The notes under the pieces: model-generated | Seen by the model: only the letters and a program-made list of their open reading frames with translations | What the model was told of the DNA's origin: nothing | Database searches by the model: none | In this document: piece after piece, positions 10,540 through 20,399 of the stretch | Numbering within the stretch: the stretch's first letter is position 1 | How the letters are laid out: each line of letters opens with the position of its first letter | Made by a program: the position numbers and the translations under genes | Source: Chinchilla lanigera | Taxonomy: Eukaryota > Chordata > Mammalia > Rodentia > Chinchillidae | Direction: 5' to 3' | Assembly (NCBI RefSeq): GCF_000276665.1 | Contig: NW_004955465.1 | Span: 3,820,450 to 3,884,449 of the forward strand | Length of the DNA: 64,000 nt

Positions 10540-12035
10540 TCTCAAAACTCATACCGAACAATGAGCTCTGGGTTGCGAAAGACGATTTATTTTTTACACC
10601 TGTTCATTAAGTTTTAGTCCCCAAATTAAGACAAAAATACACACAAGTGCCATTGATTTTTTATTTTCTTTCTGCATTCTACTCTCCCCTGACACTCAGG
10701 GCATTTACACTGTCTGTCAGCCTCCATCCCCGTGTTGTCACTTCCAAGAAATTCACTCACATCTGTCTTCAGCAGCAGAAGTCAGAAATAGCAATTTCCA
10801 GCTGGAAAAATAATACTACTTCCTGTTTCAGGACTCTTTCATACAGCGCTGTAACCCACACCCAGAAACTGCCTAAGGCCTTTGTTTTTGTGGCACAAAC
10901 AATTTCAAAAAGGGGCTGAGCCAAATATGCTAGTATTTTCAGTTTCTGGCTTTGTACACTTTACCTAGTCATCACTTTGAGACAGAGCCATGGACAAATC
11001 CAGACTAAACCACGCCTGCAGCACTGTAGCACATGCTGGAGGAGTGACAGCAATGGATATTTGTTCTTTTATCTTAAACTATCATTTTCAGTATAATATG
11101 TGCACATAATTTTAAAAGTAGAAAATGCCTTCAGGTGCATAATACAGATAGTAGTGTTATTTCCCACCAAATTTCAGTTCCTCAGGAGAATTTTTCTAGC
11201 CATTTCTGATAATATTTATTCTCATGTTTTTATGCAATATTCTGACATTGCTGTCTCACTTTTTCAATTAGAGGTATTATCTATTGGCTTCCTGCTATGG
11301 AAGTTGATAATTTAGCTCTTTTCCATCCTCATCCCATAAACACACAGACATGCATACATACAGATACAATTCTTCCATTCTTCCCACTGTAATTATATTA
11401 TATTTTTTGGTTTACTTATTACTCACTATTGATTTCATAATTATCATATAAATGTAATATACAGCTGAGCCATGTGCTGTGTACTATGATTACATTTGTA
11501 TGGCTTTTGTTTTCCCAGGAGTTCATAATTGCCTTGCTTTTTTCTTTTGCTTAATTGCTTATGCATTTATCACTCACTGCATCCTTCTCAAAGTCTGTGA
11601 CAAGTGTGTAGCCTTCTGATGGGGCTATCTCTCAAGGTATTAACCTGATTATTTCTGTGCAGCTTCCTTCCTTTCTCTCTTTGAAAGGAAAGGACTTTCC
11701 CTCCTTCTGCTACTTTAAATCAGAAACTGAGAGCTCAAGGACACACAAGCCCCAGTATTAAATAAAAGGTTTTCACATGTATATTTACAAAGTTAGCTTT
11801 TCCTCTCGAGGAAACTAATGACATAAGAAGACAGGAAGTGGGGTAGTGAGTTATAGAAGAACTAAGTCTGAATGAGAAGGATGAGCAGGAGAAACAGAGA
11901 GGAGAAATCCTCCCCCCTGAGCCCCTAAACAAAGGGAGAAAGACCTGAACACTCTATGTGGCAATGAAAACTTGACAGACAAGAGGATTTTGTTACGGAA
12001 TCAGTGGGAATGCCACTACGCACACGCCATTTAAT
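10540..12035. other. AT-rich intergenic stretch, no gene recognised
   Basis: Follows the L1 at 8712-10524. No SINE, LTR or coding exon was identified; frames are short. Confidence 0.55.
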
Positions 12036-12039
12036 AATA

Positions 12040-12720
12040 AACTATATGACTTGAGCATTAAAGTTTTCACAGTTCTCTGAGAATACTAATGGTGGAGTGC
12101 TAGTGACATAGGGGAAAGAAACTCCCAACCTGAAAGATATCTGGGACGAGTTCCTGCTTTCTAAAATCAAGGAATGAATTTTAGGAACAGTGGAGGTTAA
12201 GAGCAGAATATACTTATTAAGGGAAAGAAAGGTTCTGTCCAAGAGAGGGACAGAAGGGGACCTGGGTGGGTTGCCGAGGACCCTCCATTTCCTAGGGATT
12301 TTATAGAGCAAAACCATGAGGTGAGGTGGGTCCAAGCTGGGGGAAAAATGGAAAATCGCAAGGTGGGCGGGAGATGGGACAAAACTTGGTAAGCCAATAA
12401 GATTACAAGCATAATTGCTCAGGTAAAATTGATTAAATTGGGATCAAATGGGGAAGTGAGTCATGTAGCAAGCGGGCATGAATACAGAACAGGGGCTTTT
12501 CCTGGAGGGGGTTGGGTTAGTGGCTCTTCCTGGCTTTTTCAAGGTGATTGACACCTATTTAGAGTATCAGTCCCTGATGTCCATCCCTAGGGAGGTATGT
12601 GGTGCATTTGTGTAATCTTTTGTCTTGAGGTCTGGCCCACAGCAAAAATGCCCGTCTCTCCCCACTTGCAAGGTATCTTGTCTTCCATACCGGCGCCTTC
12701 GAGGGGCCTAGCCCTGTCTG
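12040..12720. mobile_element. Possible LTR remnant (unassigned)
   Basis: The stretch has the mixed composition of an LTR, with ATACTTATTAAGGGAAAGAA near 12209 and CCTTGCAAG-type sequence at about 12665 reading best on the minus strand. I cannot assign a family and the boundaries are not clear. No coding frame is supported. Confidence 0.25.
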
Positions 12721-12729
12721 ACTGCCTGT

Positions 12730-13340
12730 AATATTTCTATCTAACTCAGCTACCTACAACACTAGGTAACCAGGGAGAGACCCTTTCCGGCTCTATTCTG
12801 CCCTATATGAGATTCACATGCTCTGCTTCAAGAAGAGCTGTTTCCCAAACTTGCAGCAAAGCAGCCACTGCCCTTCCTTTCTTAACAAATGTGACTGTTA
12901 TGTTGCCCCATATCCCTGCTCTGTACCTTATCATAAGGACGAGGTACATCACTGGCCCGAAGGTGACAGAGAACACACACGTGGTCCTATGTCCCCAATA
13001 CTTCTCCGCACGTCCTTGTATGCAGTCCACTCCCTCCCTCCAGCCCACACCGTTCCCTTTAAAGGAGCACCGCGCCTGCCCACGAGCACAGCCCTCCCTC
13101 TGTCTGGCCTGCTCTCCCTCACCCACACACACCCCTGTCGTAAGCATTACTTTTGTCTTAGTAAATTCTTTTATTGCCCATGTCCCTGGCTTCCGCACTG
13201 CCGTCTTGTACAGCATAAGTGTATTTTGACTCCTTTTCCTCCTCTGCCTTCTTCTCTCCTTCAATGGAGATATTTTCCTTTCATCAACCCAAGCCACCCT
13301 TTAGCCCTTGTTACTGAGGGATTGAAAGAGAAATAACAAG
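12730..13340. other. Intergenic stretch with long overlapping chance frames
   Basis: Both strands are open for 140-170 codons, but residue content is low-complexity with no recognised domain. I see no convincing exon boundaries. Confidence 0.45.
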
Positions 13341-13344
13341 CTTG

Positions 13345-13452
13345 GTGAAGTGGACTTCACCTGTAATCTCCACTGCAGGAGGCTGGGGCAGGAGGATTAA
13401 TTGAACTGGGAGTTTGGGGTCAGATTGAGCAACCTAGCAAGATTTGTCTTAG
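13345..13452 (+). repeat. Degenerate B1-type SINE ending in a GGAA microsatellite
   Basis: ACTTCACCTGTAATCTCCAC ... GGAGGCTGGGGCAGGAGGAT ... AACCTAGCAAGA. Its A tail appears to have become the purine repeat that follows. Confidence 0.6.
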
Positions 13453-13577
13453 GAAGAAAGGAAGGAAGGGAGGGAGAAAGGGAAGAAGGAAAGGAGGAAA
13501 GGAGGGAGGGAGGAAGAGAGGGAGGGAAGGAAGGAAAGAATATGATGCTTCTCTATTTATTTATTTATTTATTTATT
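13451..13577. repeat. (GGAA)n/(GGGA)n purine tract followed by (TTTA)n
   Basis: A purine-only run of about 90 bases at 13451-13540, then ATTT repeats at about 13553-13577. The first follows the degenerate B1 at 13345. Confidence 0.95.
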
Positions 13578-13755
13578 TTTGTCTTCTTGAGACAGGGTCT
13601 TGCTATGCAGTTCAGGCTGGCCTTGAGCTCGCTTTGTAGCCCAGGGTGGCCTCAAACTCACAACGATCCTCCTGCTGGCCTCAAACTCACAGCAATCCTC
13701 CTGCCTCAGCCTCCCGAGTGCTGGGATTATAGGCGTGCCCCACCATGCCCGGCTG
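13571..13755 (-). repeat. B1-type SINE, antisense, with an extra ~31-bp internal tandem duplication
   Basis: TTGAGACAGGGTCTTGCTAT ... CCCGAGTGCTGGGATTATAG. The segment TGGCCTCAAACTCACA-CGATCCTCCTGC is present twice in tandem (about 13647-13677 and 13677-13707). Confidence 0.88.
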
Positions 13756-14085
13756 CTTCTCAATTTATGATAGGGTTATGTTTTAGTACAACCAACATAA
13801 GCTGAAAATACTATAGTTTAAAAATGCATTTAACCTACCTAAGCTCCTGAGCTCCCTACCTTAGGGACAAGCACACTGCCGAGCACCAGGTGTTTCCATC
13901 ATGATTTCAGGGCTGAGTGGGAGCTACGGTTGCTGCCGCTGCCCAGCCTGGCAGGAGAGGGTCGGACCACACAGTACACCTCTGCACAGACTCAGGCTCA
14001 AAACGCAAACTGCGCTCTCTACTGAATGAGCGTGACTTTCACATTGAAGCTGACGTCGAAGTCATAAATCGGGGCCATGTACGAT
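13756..14085 (+). mobile_element. Tigger/pogo-like DNA transposon remnant
   Basis: The left part has TCAATTTATGATAGGGTTAT and AAAATGCATTTAACCTACCT. The right part has CTCTACTGAATGAGCGTGAC and CATAAATCGGGGCCATGTAC. These are diverged versions of a common short Tigger-type element. Confidence 0.5.
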
Positions 14086-14293
14086 GAGGTGTTTTGTAGC
14101 TTCTGACAGCAACATGGATTTTGCAGCAACATGATAGACTTCAAAAGTTAGTGTTATCCTGAGTCACAGGGACTCCCGACCACACACGGCGAGAAGGAGG
14201 CTCTCAAGGAAAGAGATGGCTGATCTGAGAGATGCTAGCCCAAGATGCTCCTCAAGCTACAGAGCTGGTTCTGCAGAACGCTGACTAAAAGAG

Positions 14294-14501
14294 TACAGTG
14301 GTACCTTGGTTCATGAGCTTAATTTGTTCTGTGATTTTGGAAAACACCAGCCACATTCGTGTTTGTGCAGGAAAGATGCCTGCAGTCATGTTTGTCACCC
14401 AGTACAGCCTTGCAAACAAAAACAAAATTTTGTTAAATGCTTCTGTCTATGAACCAAATTGTTTGGAAACAAAAGCATTTGTGAAACGAGGTATCACTGT
14501 A
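14294..14501. mobile_element. TA-flanked MITE with ~20-bp terminal inverted repeats (Tc1/mariner-Tigger type)
   Basis: The left end TACAGTGGTACCTTGGTTCA and the right end, read in reverse, TACAGTGATACCTCGTTTCA match at most positions. Both ends carry TA, the usual target duplication of Tc1/mariner elements. At 208 bases there is no room for a transposase. Confidence 0.65.
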
Positions 14502-14611
14502 TTTGTTGAGATACTGCAGCCAATCACAAAAACAAAAAGCAAAAGCACAAGCTGCCAAACAGACTCAGATTTAGGCACAAATGAATAATAATCCTCTAAA
14601 ATAATGCCTTA

Positions 14612-14800
14612 TCTGCCCGATGTGCTGGTGCACACCTGTAATCCCAGTACTTAGGAGGCTGAAGCAGGAGCTTCACCACAAGTTCGAGGCCCCCTGGGCT
14701 ACATAGTGTGTTCAAGGCCAGCTTGGGCTACATAGTAACACATTGCAATAAAACAAAACAAAACAAAACAAAACATAATAAAATAAAATAAAATAAAATT
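14612..14800 (+). repeat. B1-type SINE with (AAAAC)n(AAAAT)n tail
   Basis: CACACCTGTAATCCCAGTAC, GAGGCTGAAGCAGGAG, two GGGCTACATAGT units, then (AAAAC)5 and (AAAAT)4. Confidence 0.85.
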
Positions 14801-14809
14801 TGCCTTCTC

Positions 14810-15440
14810 TGAATGTGAATCCAGTTGTTCAGCTGGGGGTCTGTTTAAAGGTCTGAGTGAACAGAGAAGCGTGTCGTGAGCCAGAGTGAGAAGACGCAGC
14901 CAGCGTGCTTGCTGAATGAACTGCATACTGAGTGCAATCCTGAATGGAAGAGCTCCCAGATTATTAAATAACAGGGGAAATTCATTACAGATTTTATCTT
15001 GAAGAGCAAGGGAGGGAACAGTGGACTGAAAGGATCAAGATATGGTATATATATGCACCAACCCCCCAAAATGAATGTAAATATTATGAATTGCAAACAA
15101 ATACCAATGAAAGAATGAACTAAAAAATAGTCAGTACCTACGATAAGAGGAGAGATATTTGAAAAGGAGCAATGAGGAAAGACTTTTCCTACCTAAGACT
15201 TGTTATACATCGACAGCAGCCCACAATGTACAAGGCATGATCAAACACACGATGAATATTTAAATTTTTAAAAACTTACTATGGAAAAAGATACATTGAC
15301 ATGAATGGTGGGATACATGTATTCAAAGTGAGGGAGGGTGTTTTGAAGGGAATTAATGACAATGGGTCTTTTACTATAGTACATTTTTATTTTTAAACAT
15401 TCACTGTAGTTTTTGAAAATTATAGAAAATATATACAGGA
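14810..15440. other. AT-rich intergenic stretch
   Basis: Nothing recognised apart from possible old LINE text near 15240-15300. Confidence 0.5.
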
Positions 15441-15443
15441 ATA

Positions 15444-15578
15444 TTTGTTTTGTTTTTTGAGACAGGGTCTCACTATGTAGTTTAGGCAGACCTTGAACTC
15501 ATTAGGTAGTCCAGATACCTCCTGCCTCAGCCTCCCAAGTCCTAGGATTACAGGCGTGCACCACCATTCCTGGCCACA
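15444..15578 (-). repeat. B1-type SINE, antisense
   Basis: TTTTTTGAGACAGGGTCTCA ... TGCCTCAGCCTCCCAAGTCC ... GCACCACCATTCCTGGCC. Confidence 0.85.
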
Positions 15579-15660
15579 ATGCTTCTATAATCTAACCTTG
15601 GATAAGGTTCTCTTAAGCAGCAAAGAAAATTCACAGCAGCCATAAGAAGTAAGAGGGATG

Positions 15661-15791
15661 GGGCTGGGGATTTAGCTCAGTGGCACAGCGCCTACCTGGC
15701 AAGTGTGAGGTCATGAGTTCGATTCCCGGTACCAGAAAAAACAAAAACAACAACAACAAAAAAAAAAAAAAAGAAAGAAAGAAAAAGAAAA
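15661..15791 (+). repeat. ID SINE with long A/G-rich tail and 17-bp target duplication
   Basis: Complete head and a tail of (CAA)n, A-run and GAAA units. AAGAAGTAAGAGGGATG (15644-15660) is repeated with one change at 15792-15808. Confidence 0.93.
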
Positions 15792-15832
15792 AAGAAGTAA
15801 GAGAGATGCTACTCTATAAAACTCTGCACATT

Positions 15833-15935
15833 GAGGCTGGGGATATAGCTCAGCGGTACAGCACCTGCCTGGCAAGTGCAAAGTCCTGAGTTCGATTCCC
15901 GGTACCAAAAAACAAAACAAAACAAAATAAAAACA
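15833..15935 (+). repeat. ID SINE
   Basis: GGCTGGGGATATAGCTCAGC head, GAGTTCGATTCCCGGTACC B-box region, and (AAAAC)n tail. It lies 42 bases after the previous ID copy in the same orientation. Confidence 0.9.
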
Positions 15936-15939
15936 TTTG

Positions 15940-16440
15940 CCCAATGAAAGACACAATAAACAATTTTAAAGGACTAGTGACAGATAAGATAAAATATTCG
16001 TAACATGTAAAACAGACAAAAAATTAACACCTACAACATAAACATATTCGTGTAACTCTATAAGACAAAGACAACTCAGGAAAATGGGCGAAAGATATAA
16101 GGGGGAAACTCATTTGAAATAAAAGCATTAATAAACATATAAAATGCAAAAAGATCTTCAAGTACACTAGAATTAGCAAAATGCAGAATAAAATAACGGC
16201 AAAGTAAATATTTTGCAAAGAAGATTAAGAAGTTTGATAATCACATTGGCTGACACTATGAGGATAAGTATTTACATACCGTTGATGAAACATGAACTGT
16301 TAGAGTATTAGCCTTTAGGGTGGTATGGCAATATCTCTCCAAATATGACACCTTTATACTATCTGTCCAGTCAATTCACTTCTAAGAATTTTTTCTATAG
16401 AAAATTTTTCAGAAGCACAAGAAAATAATAATAGCTAGCT
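15940..16440 (+). mobile_element. Old L1 (L1M-type) ORF2 3' fragment
   Basis: Diverged L1 sequence: AAAATGGGCGAAAGATAT near 16080, a run of AAACATATAAAATGC near 16135, GGTATGGCAATATCTCTCC at about 16322, and AATTCACTTCTAAGAATTTT near 16373. These correspond to the conserved end of ORF2 in ancient L1 families. Confidence 0.65.
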
Positions 16441-16540
16441 TGTTTTTTATTAAGCCCCTAAACACCTTCCCAAATATATCACATTTATCAACTCACTCAC
16501 TGATATACAAATAAAAGCATAAATGCTGGGTATGTTTTTA

Positions 16541-16652
16541 TTGTTGTTGTTGTTGTTTGTTTGTTTGTTTTTTCTGGTACCGGGAATCAAACTCACAACC
16601 TTGCACTTCCCAGGCAGGTGCTGTGCCGCTGAGCTAAATCCCCAGCCCCTCG
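16541..16652 (-). repeat. ID SINE with (TTG)n tail on the + strand
   Basis: Reversed head GGTACCGGGAATCAAACTCA to CTAAATCCCCAGCCCC. Target duplication GCTGGGTATGTTTTTA (16525-16540) recurs with one change at 16653-16668. Confidence 0.93.
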
Positions 16653-16911
16653 GCTGGGTGTGTTTTTAAAATGCAGCATTACATGTTTGCTCTGAAGTCT
16701 GCGGCAGAAAGTAATGAGGCGTGTCTGAAGCCCTTCACTCCAGAGTTCACCAAGGAAGTTCTCCTTAGACTGTGATTTTAGATGAGTTCCCCTAGGGTTG
16801 GGCTCAACTCTCACCTTTCCACAAGCTGTTTCGAGAGCCCCAGAGGAAGGAGCTCCAGCCCTCATAAGTAAACATATTCATGGCATACAGTTGCAAGAGG
16901 TGGGCGGGGGG

Positions 16912-17340
16912 TGCCATGGTTTGGATGTGACGTGTCCCCCAAGGCTTAAGTCTATGGGCTGGGTCCCCAGGCAGAGTGTTCCAAGGTGGGTTTTGGGAAG
17001 TGACTCAGTCATGAGGGTTTTATTTTCATCAATGGATTCGTCATGGATGAGCTCATAGCTCAATGGGCTTATTAGGAATGGGTACCTAGCTGGATAAAGC
17101 AGGTCACTGGAGGTGTGGCTGAAGGGTAGAATTTGCTCCCCATCCCTTCTGTGGCATTTTTCATTTCTCTGTCCTGCTAAGCTTCCATGAAGTGAGTGGC
17201 TTTCTTCTGCCACACACTCCCACCAGGGCATCTCTGCCTCTCCACAGGCCCAGAAGCAACAAGGCTAAGGGACCATAGACTGAAACCTCTGATGATGCAA
17301 GCCAAAACAAACCTTCCCTTCTTTAAATTGTTTTCCCCAT
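16912..17340 (+). mobile_element. MaLR-type LTR, 5' and middle part (split by the 17341-18404 insertion)
   Basis: Starts TGCCATGGTTTGGATGTGAC, continues with CCCCCAAGGC, a GGAGGTGTGGCTGAAGG block and CACACTCCCACCAGGGCATC, then CATAGACTGAAACCTCTGAT and AAATTGTTTTCCCCAT, where the insertion begins. The LTR resumes at 18421. Confidence 0.7.
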
Positions 17341-17945
17341 TCACCCCAGATGGCTCACCTGAGAGGTTAGTAAGAATTGCCTCCTCAGTATTCTATAGCC
17401 GTGACGAGGAGGAGGCCAAGGAGAGAAAACAAGGAGACCAAGAAAAAGCAGCTGCTTTTGCTGCAGCACTAAGAGAAACAGACCCTAAGTCTGATTCTCA
17501 GGGCCCCAAGAAGAACTCAAGGACTGCATTCATCTGCTACCACTGTTAAAAGCCAGGCCATCTCAAGAGGGACTGCCGTAAGAAGCCCCCTGGGCCATGC
17601 CCTGAATGCAAATGAGACCACTGGAGATCGGTCTGCCCTCTGAAGCGGAGGCCCCAGAGCTCAGACCCATCCTACCAGTTAGTTCTACAGGAATGAGGGG
17701 GCCCAGAGCATACTCTGCCTTCTCCCTCTGACCAGACTGTCATCTCCATGGAGGAGCCCTGGGTAATCATGACCATGGAGGAAAAAGAAAACAGCCTGTT
17801 GCTAGACACAGATGCAAGTCTCTCAGTCCTTCTTTTCAATCCTGGCCTTCCTTCCAGCCGTCACACCTCAGCGAAAGGAGTCACTGGTGGGGAGGTAATA
17901 CGCTATTTTTCACAACCCTTAGGCTGTAACTACTTGTTAGATCCT
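17341..17945 (+). pseudogene. Endogenous retrovirus gag-protease remnant (class I-like), inactive
   Basis: The forward frame shows a charged, Glu/Lys-rich capsid C-terminus, then two zinc-knuckle-like motifs: CX2CX4HX4C at 17535-17576 and a shortened CX2CX3HX4C at 17598-17636. A protease-like LLLDT-D-AS motif follows at 17796-17819, where the usual catalytic DTGA has Asp in place of Gly. Gag and protease parts are in the same frame with a TGA between them (17694), the layout typical of gamma-like class I retroviruses. In-frame stops at 17547 and 17613 break the nucleocapsid. It is a decayed fragment with no envelope, polymerase or LTR of its own. Confidence 0.75.
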
Positions 17946-17949
17946 TCTT

Positions 17950-18404
17950 GAGTATTTCTGTCTTCCTGAGAAACCACTTTGAAGATACCACCATATATTA
18001 TAGCAGCCACTGATATTTTCCTACTAATCTGTCCATAACTCTGTAATGTTTGTATTGTTCCTATGCTATTTTGTAAATGGATGTATGTTTATTATTGTAT
18101 GTTTCCTACAACAACCATTGAGAATAGTTAATGATTATTCAATAGGTCACTCATGTATAGCTCTATTTATTTTCTTTAGAAGCCACTCTGAAGATACCAA
18201 AGTATAGTACAACAACTATTGATAATCTCCTACCTCTTTTGTCTGTAACTCACTATTATTTGTCTATTTGTTTTCCTGAGAAACTATCTTGTAGATAACA
18301 ATATGTAAAACAATAACCATTGATAATGTCCTACAACTTTGCCTGTAATTTGGTAAGCCCCCCCATTACTATGTTATCCTTCTTTTACTCTTTAAAATTA
18401 AAAA
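17950..18404 (+). mobile_element. L1 3' UTR with reiterated ~100-bp units and A-rich tail
   Basis: The unit GAGAAACCACTTTGAAGATA, followed by a CATTGATAAT-CCTAC-CTGTAACTC-like stretch, occurs from about 17968, 18178 and 18278, with a partial copy near 18108. The L1 at 8712-10524 has one copy of this unit in its 3' UTR (about 10358-10440). The A-rich tail abuts the target-site duplication. Confidence 0.7.
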
Positions 18405-18420
18405 AAATTGTTTTCCCCAT

Positions 18421-18453
18421 GTATTTTGTCATAGCTGTGGAAAGCTCACTAAC
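18421..18453 (+). mobile_element. MaLR-type LTR, 3' end (continuation of 16912-17340)
   Basis: GTATTTTGTCATAGCTGTGG and AAAGCTCACTAAC complete the LTR interrupted at 17340. The join is seamless once the insert and one copy of the 16-base duplication are removed. Confidence 0.7.
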
Positions 18454-18951
18454 CCAGGAGATGACTATATATACACGGTCATATCCATCTGAAAGGAAGT
18501 ATAGATACACATTTGAAAAGAAAGAGGTTCCAGTAATTGTTCTGTGGGGGTTTCTACCTTCTAAAATACATCCTACATTGGAAAACAGGAGCTGCTAAGT
18601 GGCTTCTGGGAGCTGGCTATGCACATCTCTTCCCAGCTCTGCATTCAGCATACCCACTGGTACCTTGAAATTGGACAAGGTGGTGGATTTGCATCACCAA
18701 ATCAGCACACATTCAAGTCCGGGTTCTCCTCCTGAAAGGGCAGCTGGTCAGTGTGCTTATACATTCAGCTGCTGAAGCTGGGGAGGACAACTTTATTCAA
18801 GCTTCCAGGTGACAGGCAAGGAGCTACTCCATCCACTGCGGGAGAGAGGTTAGACTCAACTTCCAGCCCAGCCAAGACAAGTGGGAATTGCTTTTCAGTC
18901 CTGGGGCCTGAGCCCAAGGCATTCATACTGAACTATATTCTCACCCTTAAT

Positions 18952-19088
18952 TTTTTTTTTTAATTTTGAGATGGAGTCTCGCTAAGTCACTCAGATGCCT
19001 AGGCTGGGCTCACAATTGTGATCCTCATGCCTCAGCCTCAGCCTCCCAGTGTGCTAAGATTACAGGTGTGGGCCACTCTCCCTGGCTC
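18952..19088 (-). repeat. B1-type SINE, antisense
   Basis: TTTTGAGATGGAGTCTCGCT ... GCCTCAGCCTCAGCCTCCCA ... CACTCTCCCTGGC; poly(T) start. Confidence 0.8.
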
Positions 19089-19344
19089 ATTTTTTAAAGA
19101 ACTGACTCTATTTTTAGAGCATTTTAAGTTCCTGTCTCACTGAGACTCCAGTGTACATCTTCATGGGCCTGAAGGGGACTGGCCTGGGTACGCAAAGTCC
19201 GGTCAATAGTCAAGCAATTCAGGAAGGCTTCCTGGGACTCCTGAACCCTGGCTGTAAATTTGGCTGTGCATTCTACCAATGAAGGAGACTGATTCTGCTG
19301 TTTTTCTTAGACATATGTATATATAATTTTTTTTTGGTGAGCAT

Positions 19345-19376
19345 TTTATTTTATTTATTTATTTATTTATTTTTAG
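19345..19376. repeat. (TTTA)n microsatellite
   Basis: ATTT/TTTA repeats near 19350. Confidence 0.9.
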
Positions 19377-19859
19377 AAATAGATATACAATTTTGTAGAG
19401 GAAAAAAATCCATTCATTGCATCACCCTGCCTTCCTTACATATCACATAATCCATCTCACTCCTTGGCCATAATATCCTCTGGTTTTCTAAGTTTATTGT
19501 TTGGTATTGAATCTGAATCTGTAGATTTCTGGCTTTGGGCTTTGGTGCAATCCAAAAAAGAGAGTTCTGTGTGTTCACATTTTCTACCACACAGCCTAGG
19601 GGTGTCCTAACTGCTAACTTGTGTTTAAAATCTGTCTCTAAAAAGGATGTGCTCAACTTCTTGAGACATCTTGACCCTGACCCGTGAGAACCCACAACGC
19701 GGGACAGGACCAAGTCCAAGATCAGAAGAAACACGAGTCTTAGCTCTGGCAATTCTTGGCCAAATCATGTTAGGGAAATAACTCATTTATCTGAAAATGA
19801 CAGTGTTTAGCAAAAGGCTCCCTAAATTCTTTTGTTGTTGTCATTGTTTCGGAAAAGTT

Positions 19860-20340
19860 CCTTTTTAAATTTTTAATTGTTGTTAGCACGTGTGTTCCTA
19901 ACGCATAATGATTATACTTCTCCTGGGGAGCTGGCCCATGCGCATAACACACCTTAATTCTTTTCTTATACGCTCCCTCCCCCTCTTTGCCTGTGCCTCC
20001 ATTTCTAGGTCCCCTTCCCATATGTGGAAGATCTAGCTCCTTGTTTTCTCCCATCTTTGGTTTTGCTTTAGTTTATGTATTATTTGCGCTTCTCATATAG
20101 CAGAAACCATGTGGTATTTAAGCTCGTGTGTCTGATTGATTTCATTTAATACTACGGTCCCAAGGTGCATCCATTGTCCTATAAATGACCCAAATGTATT
20201 CTTCCGCAAGGTTCCCTAGATTCCATCCGTCTACTGTTCTCTGAGGCATTTTAATTTCATTAGCAAACAGATTGCATCTAATTTTTTGAAGGAAGTTTGC
20301 ACATCCAGTAGTATTAGTAAAAACTAATTCCAAACATTTT
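19860..20340 (-). mobile_element. Old L1 fragment, antisense
   Basis: The complement resembles the L1 ORF2 tail/3' UTR of ancient families: on the + strand, a TTTCATTTAATACTACGG stretch followed by a GTGCATCCATTGTCCTA segment, the usual reversed signature of older L1M elements. Confidence 0.5.
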
Positions 20341-20399
20341 GGAAATCCACTTCTTTTTTTTTTTTTTTTTGGAAATCCATTTCTTTATGGAGCTGCCGA

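Larger units (their letters stand above)
17341..18404 (+). mobile_element. Chimeric retro-insertion: retroviral gag-pro fragment joined to an L1 3' UTR with poly(A)
   Basis: The block is flanked by a perfect 16-base duplication, AAATTGTTTTCCCCAT, at 17325-17340 and 18405-18420. Joining the flanks restores a continuous MaLR LTR end. The 5' part (17341 to about 17945) is a retroviral gag-nucleocapsid-protease fragment. The 3' part (about 17950-18390) resembles the 3' UTR of the L1 at 8712-10524 and ends in an A-rich tail. The duplication and the tail indicate one L1-type target-primed insertion of a single RNA or a template-switched cDNA. No L1 sequence is seen 5' of the gag part. Confidence 0.75.

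Noticed and set aside
12803..13336. Overlapping 140-172-codon frames on both strands
   Set aside because: Low-complexity residues and no recognised domain; openness on both strands indicates chance.
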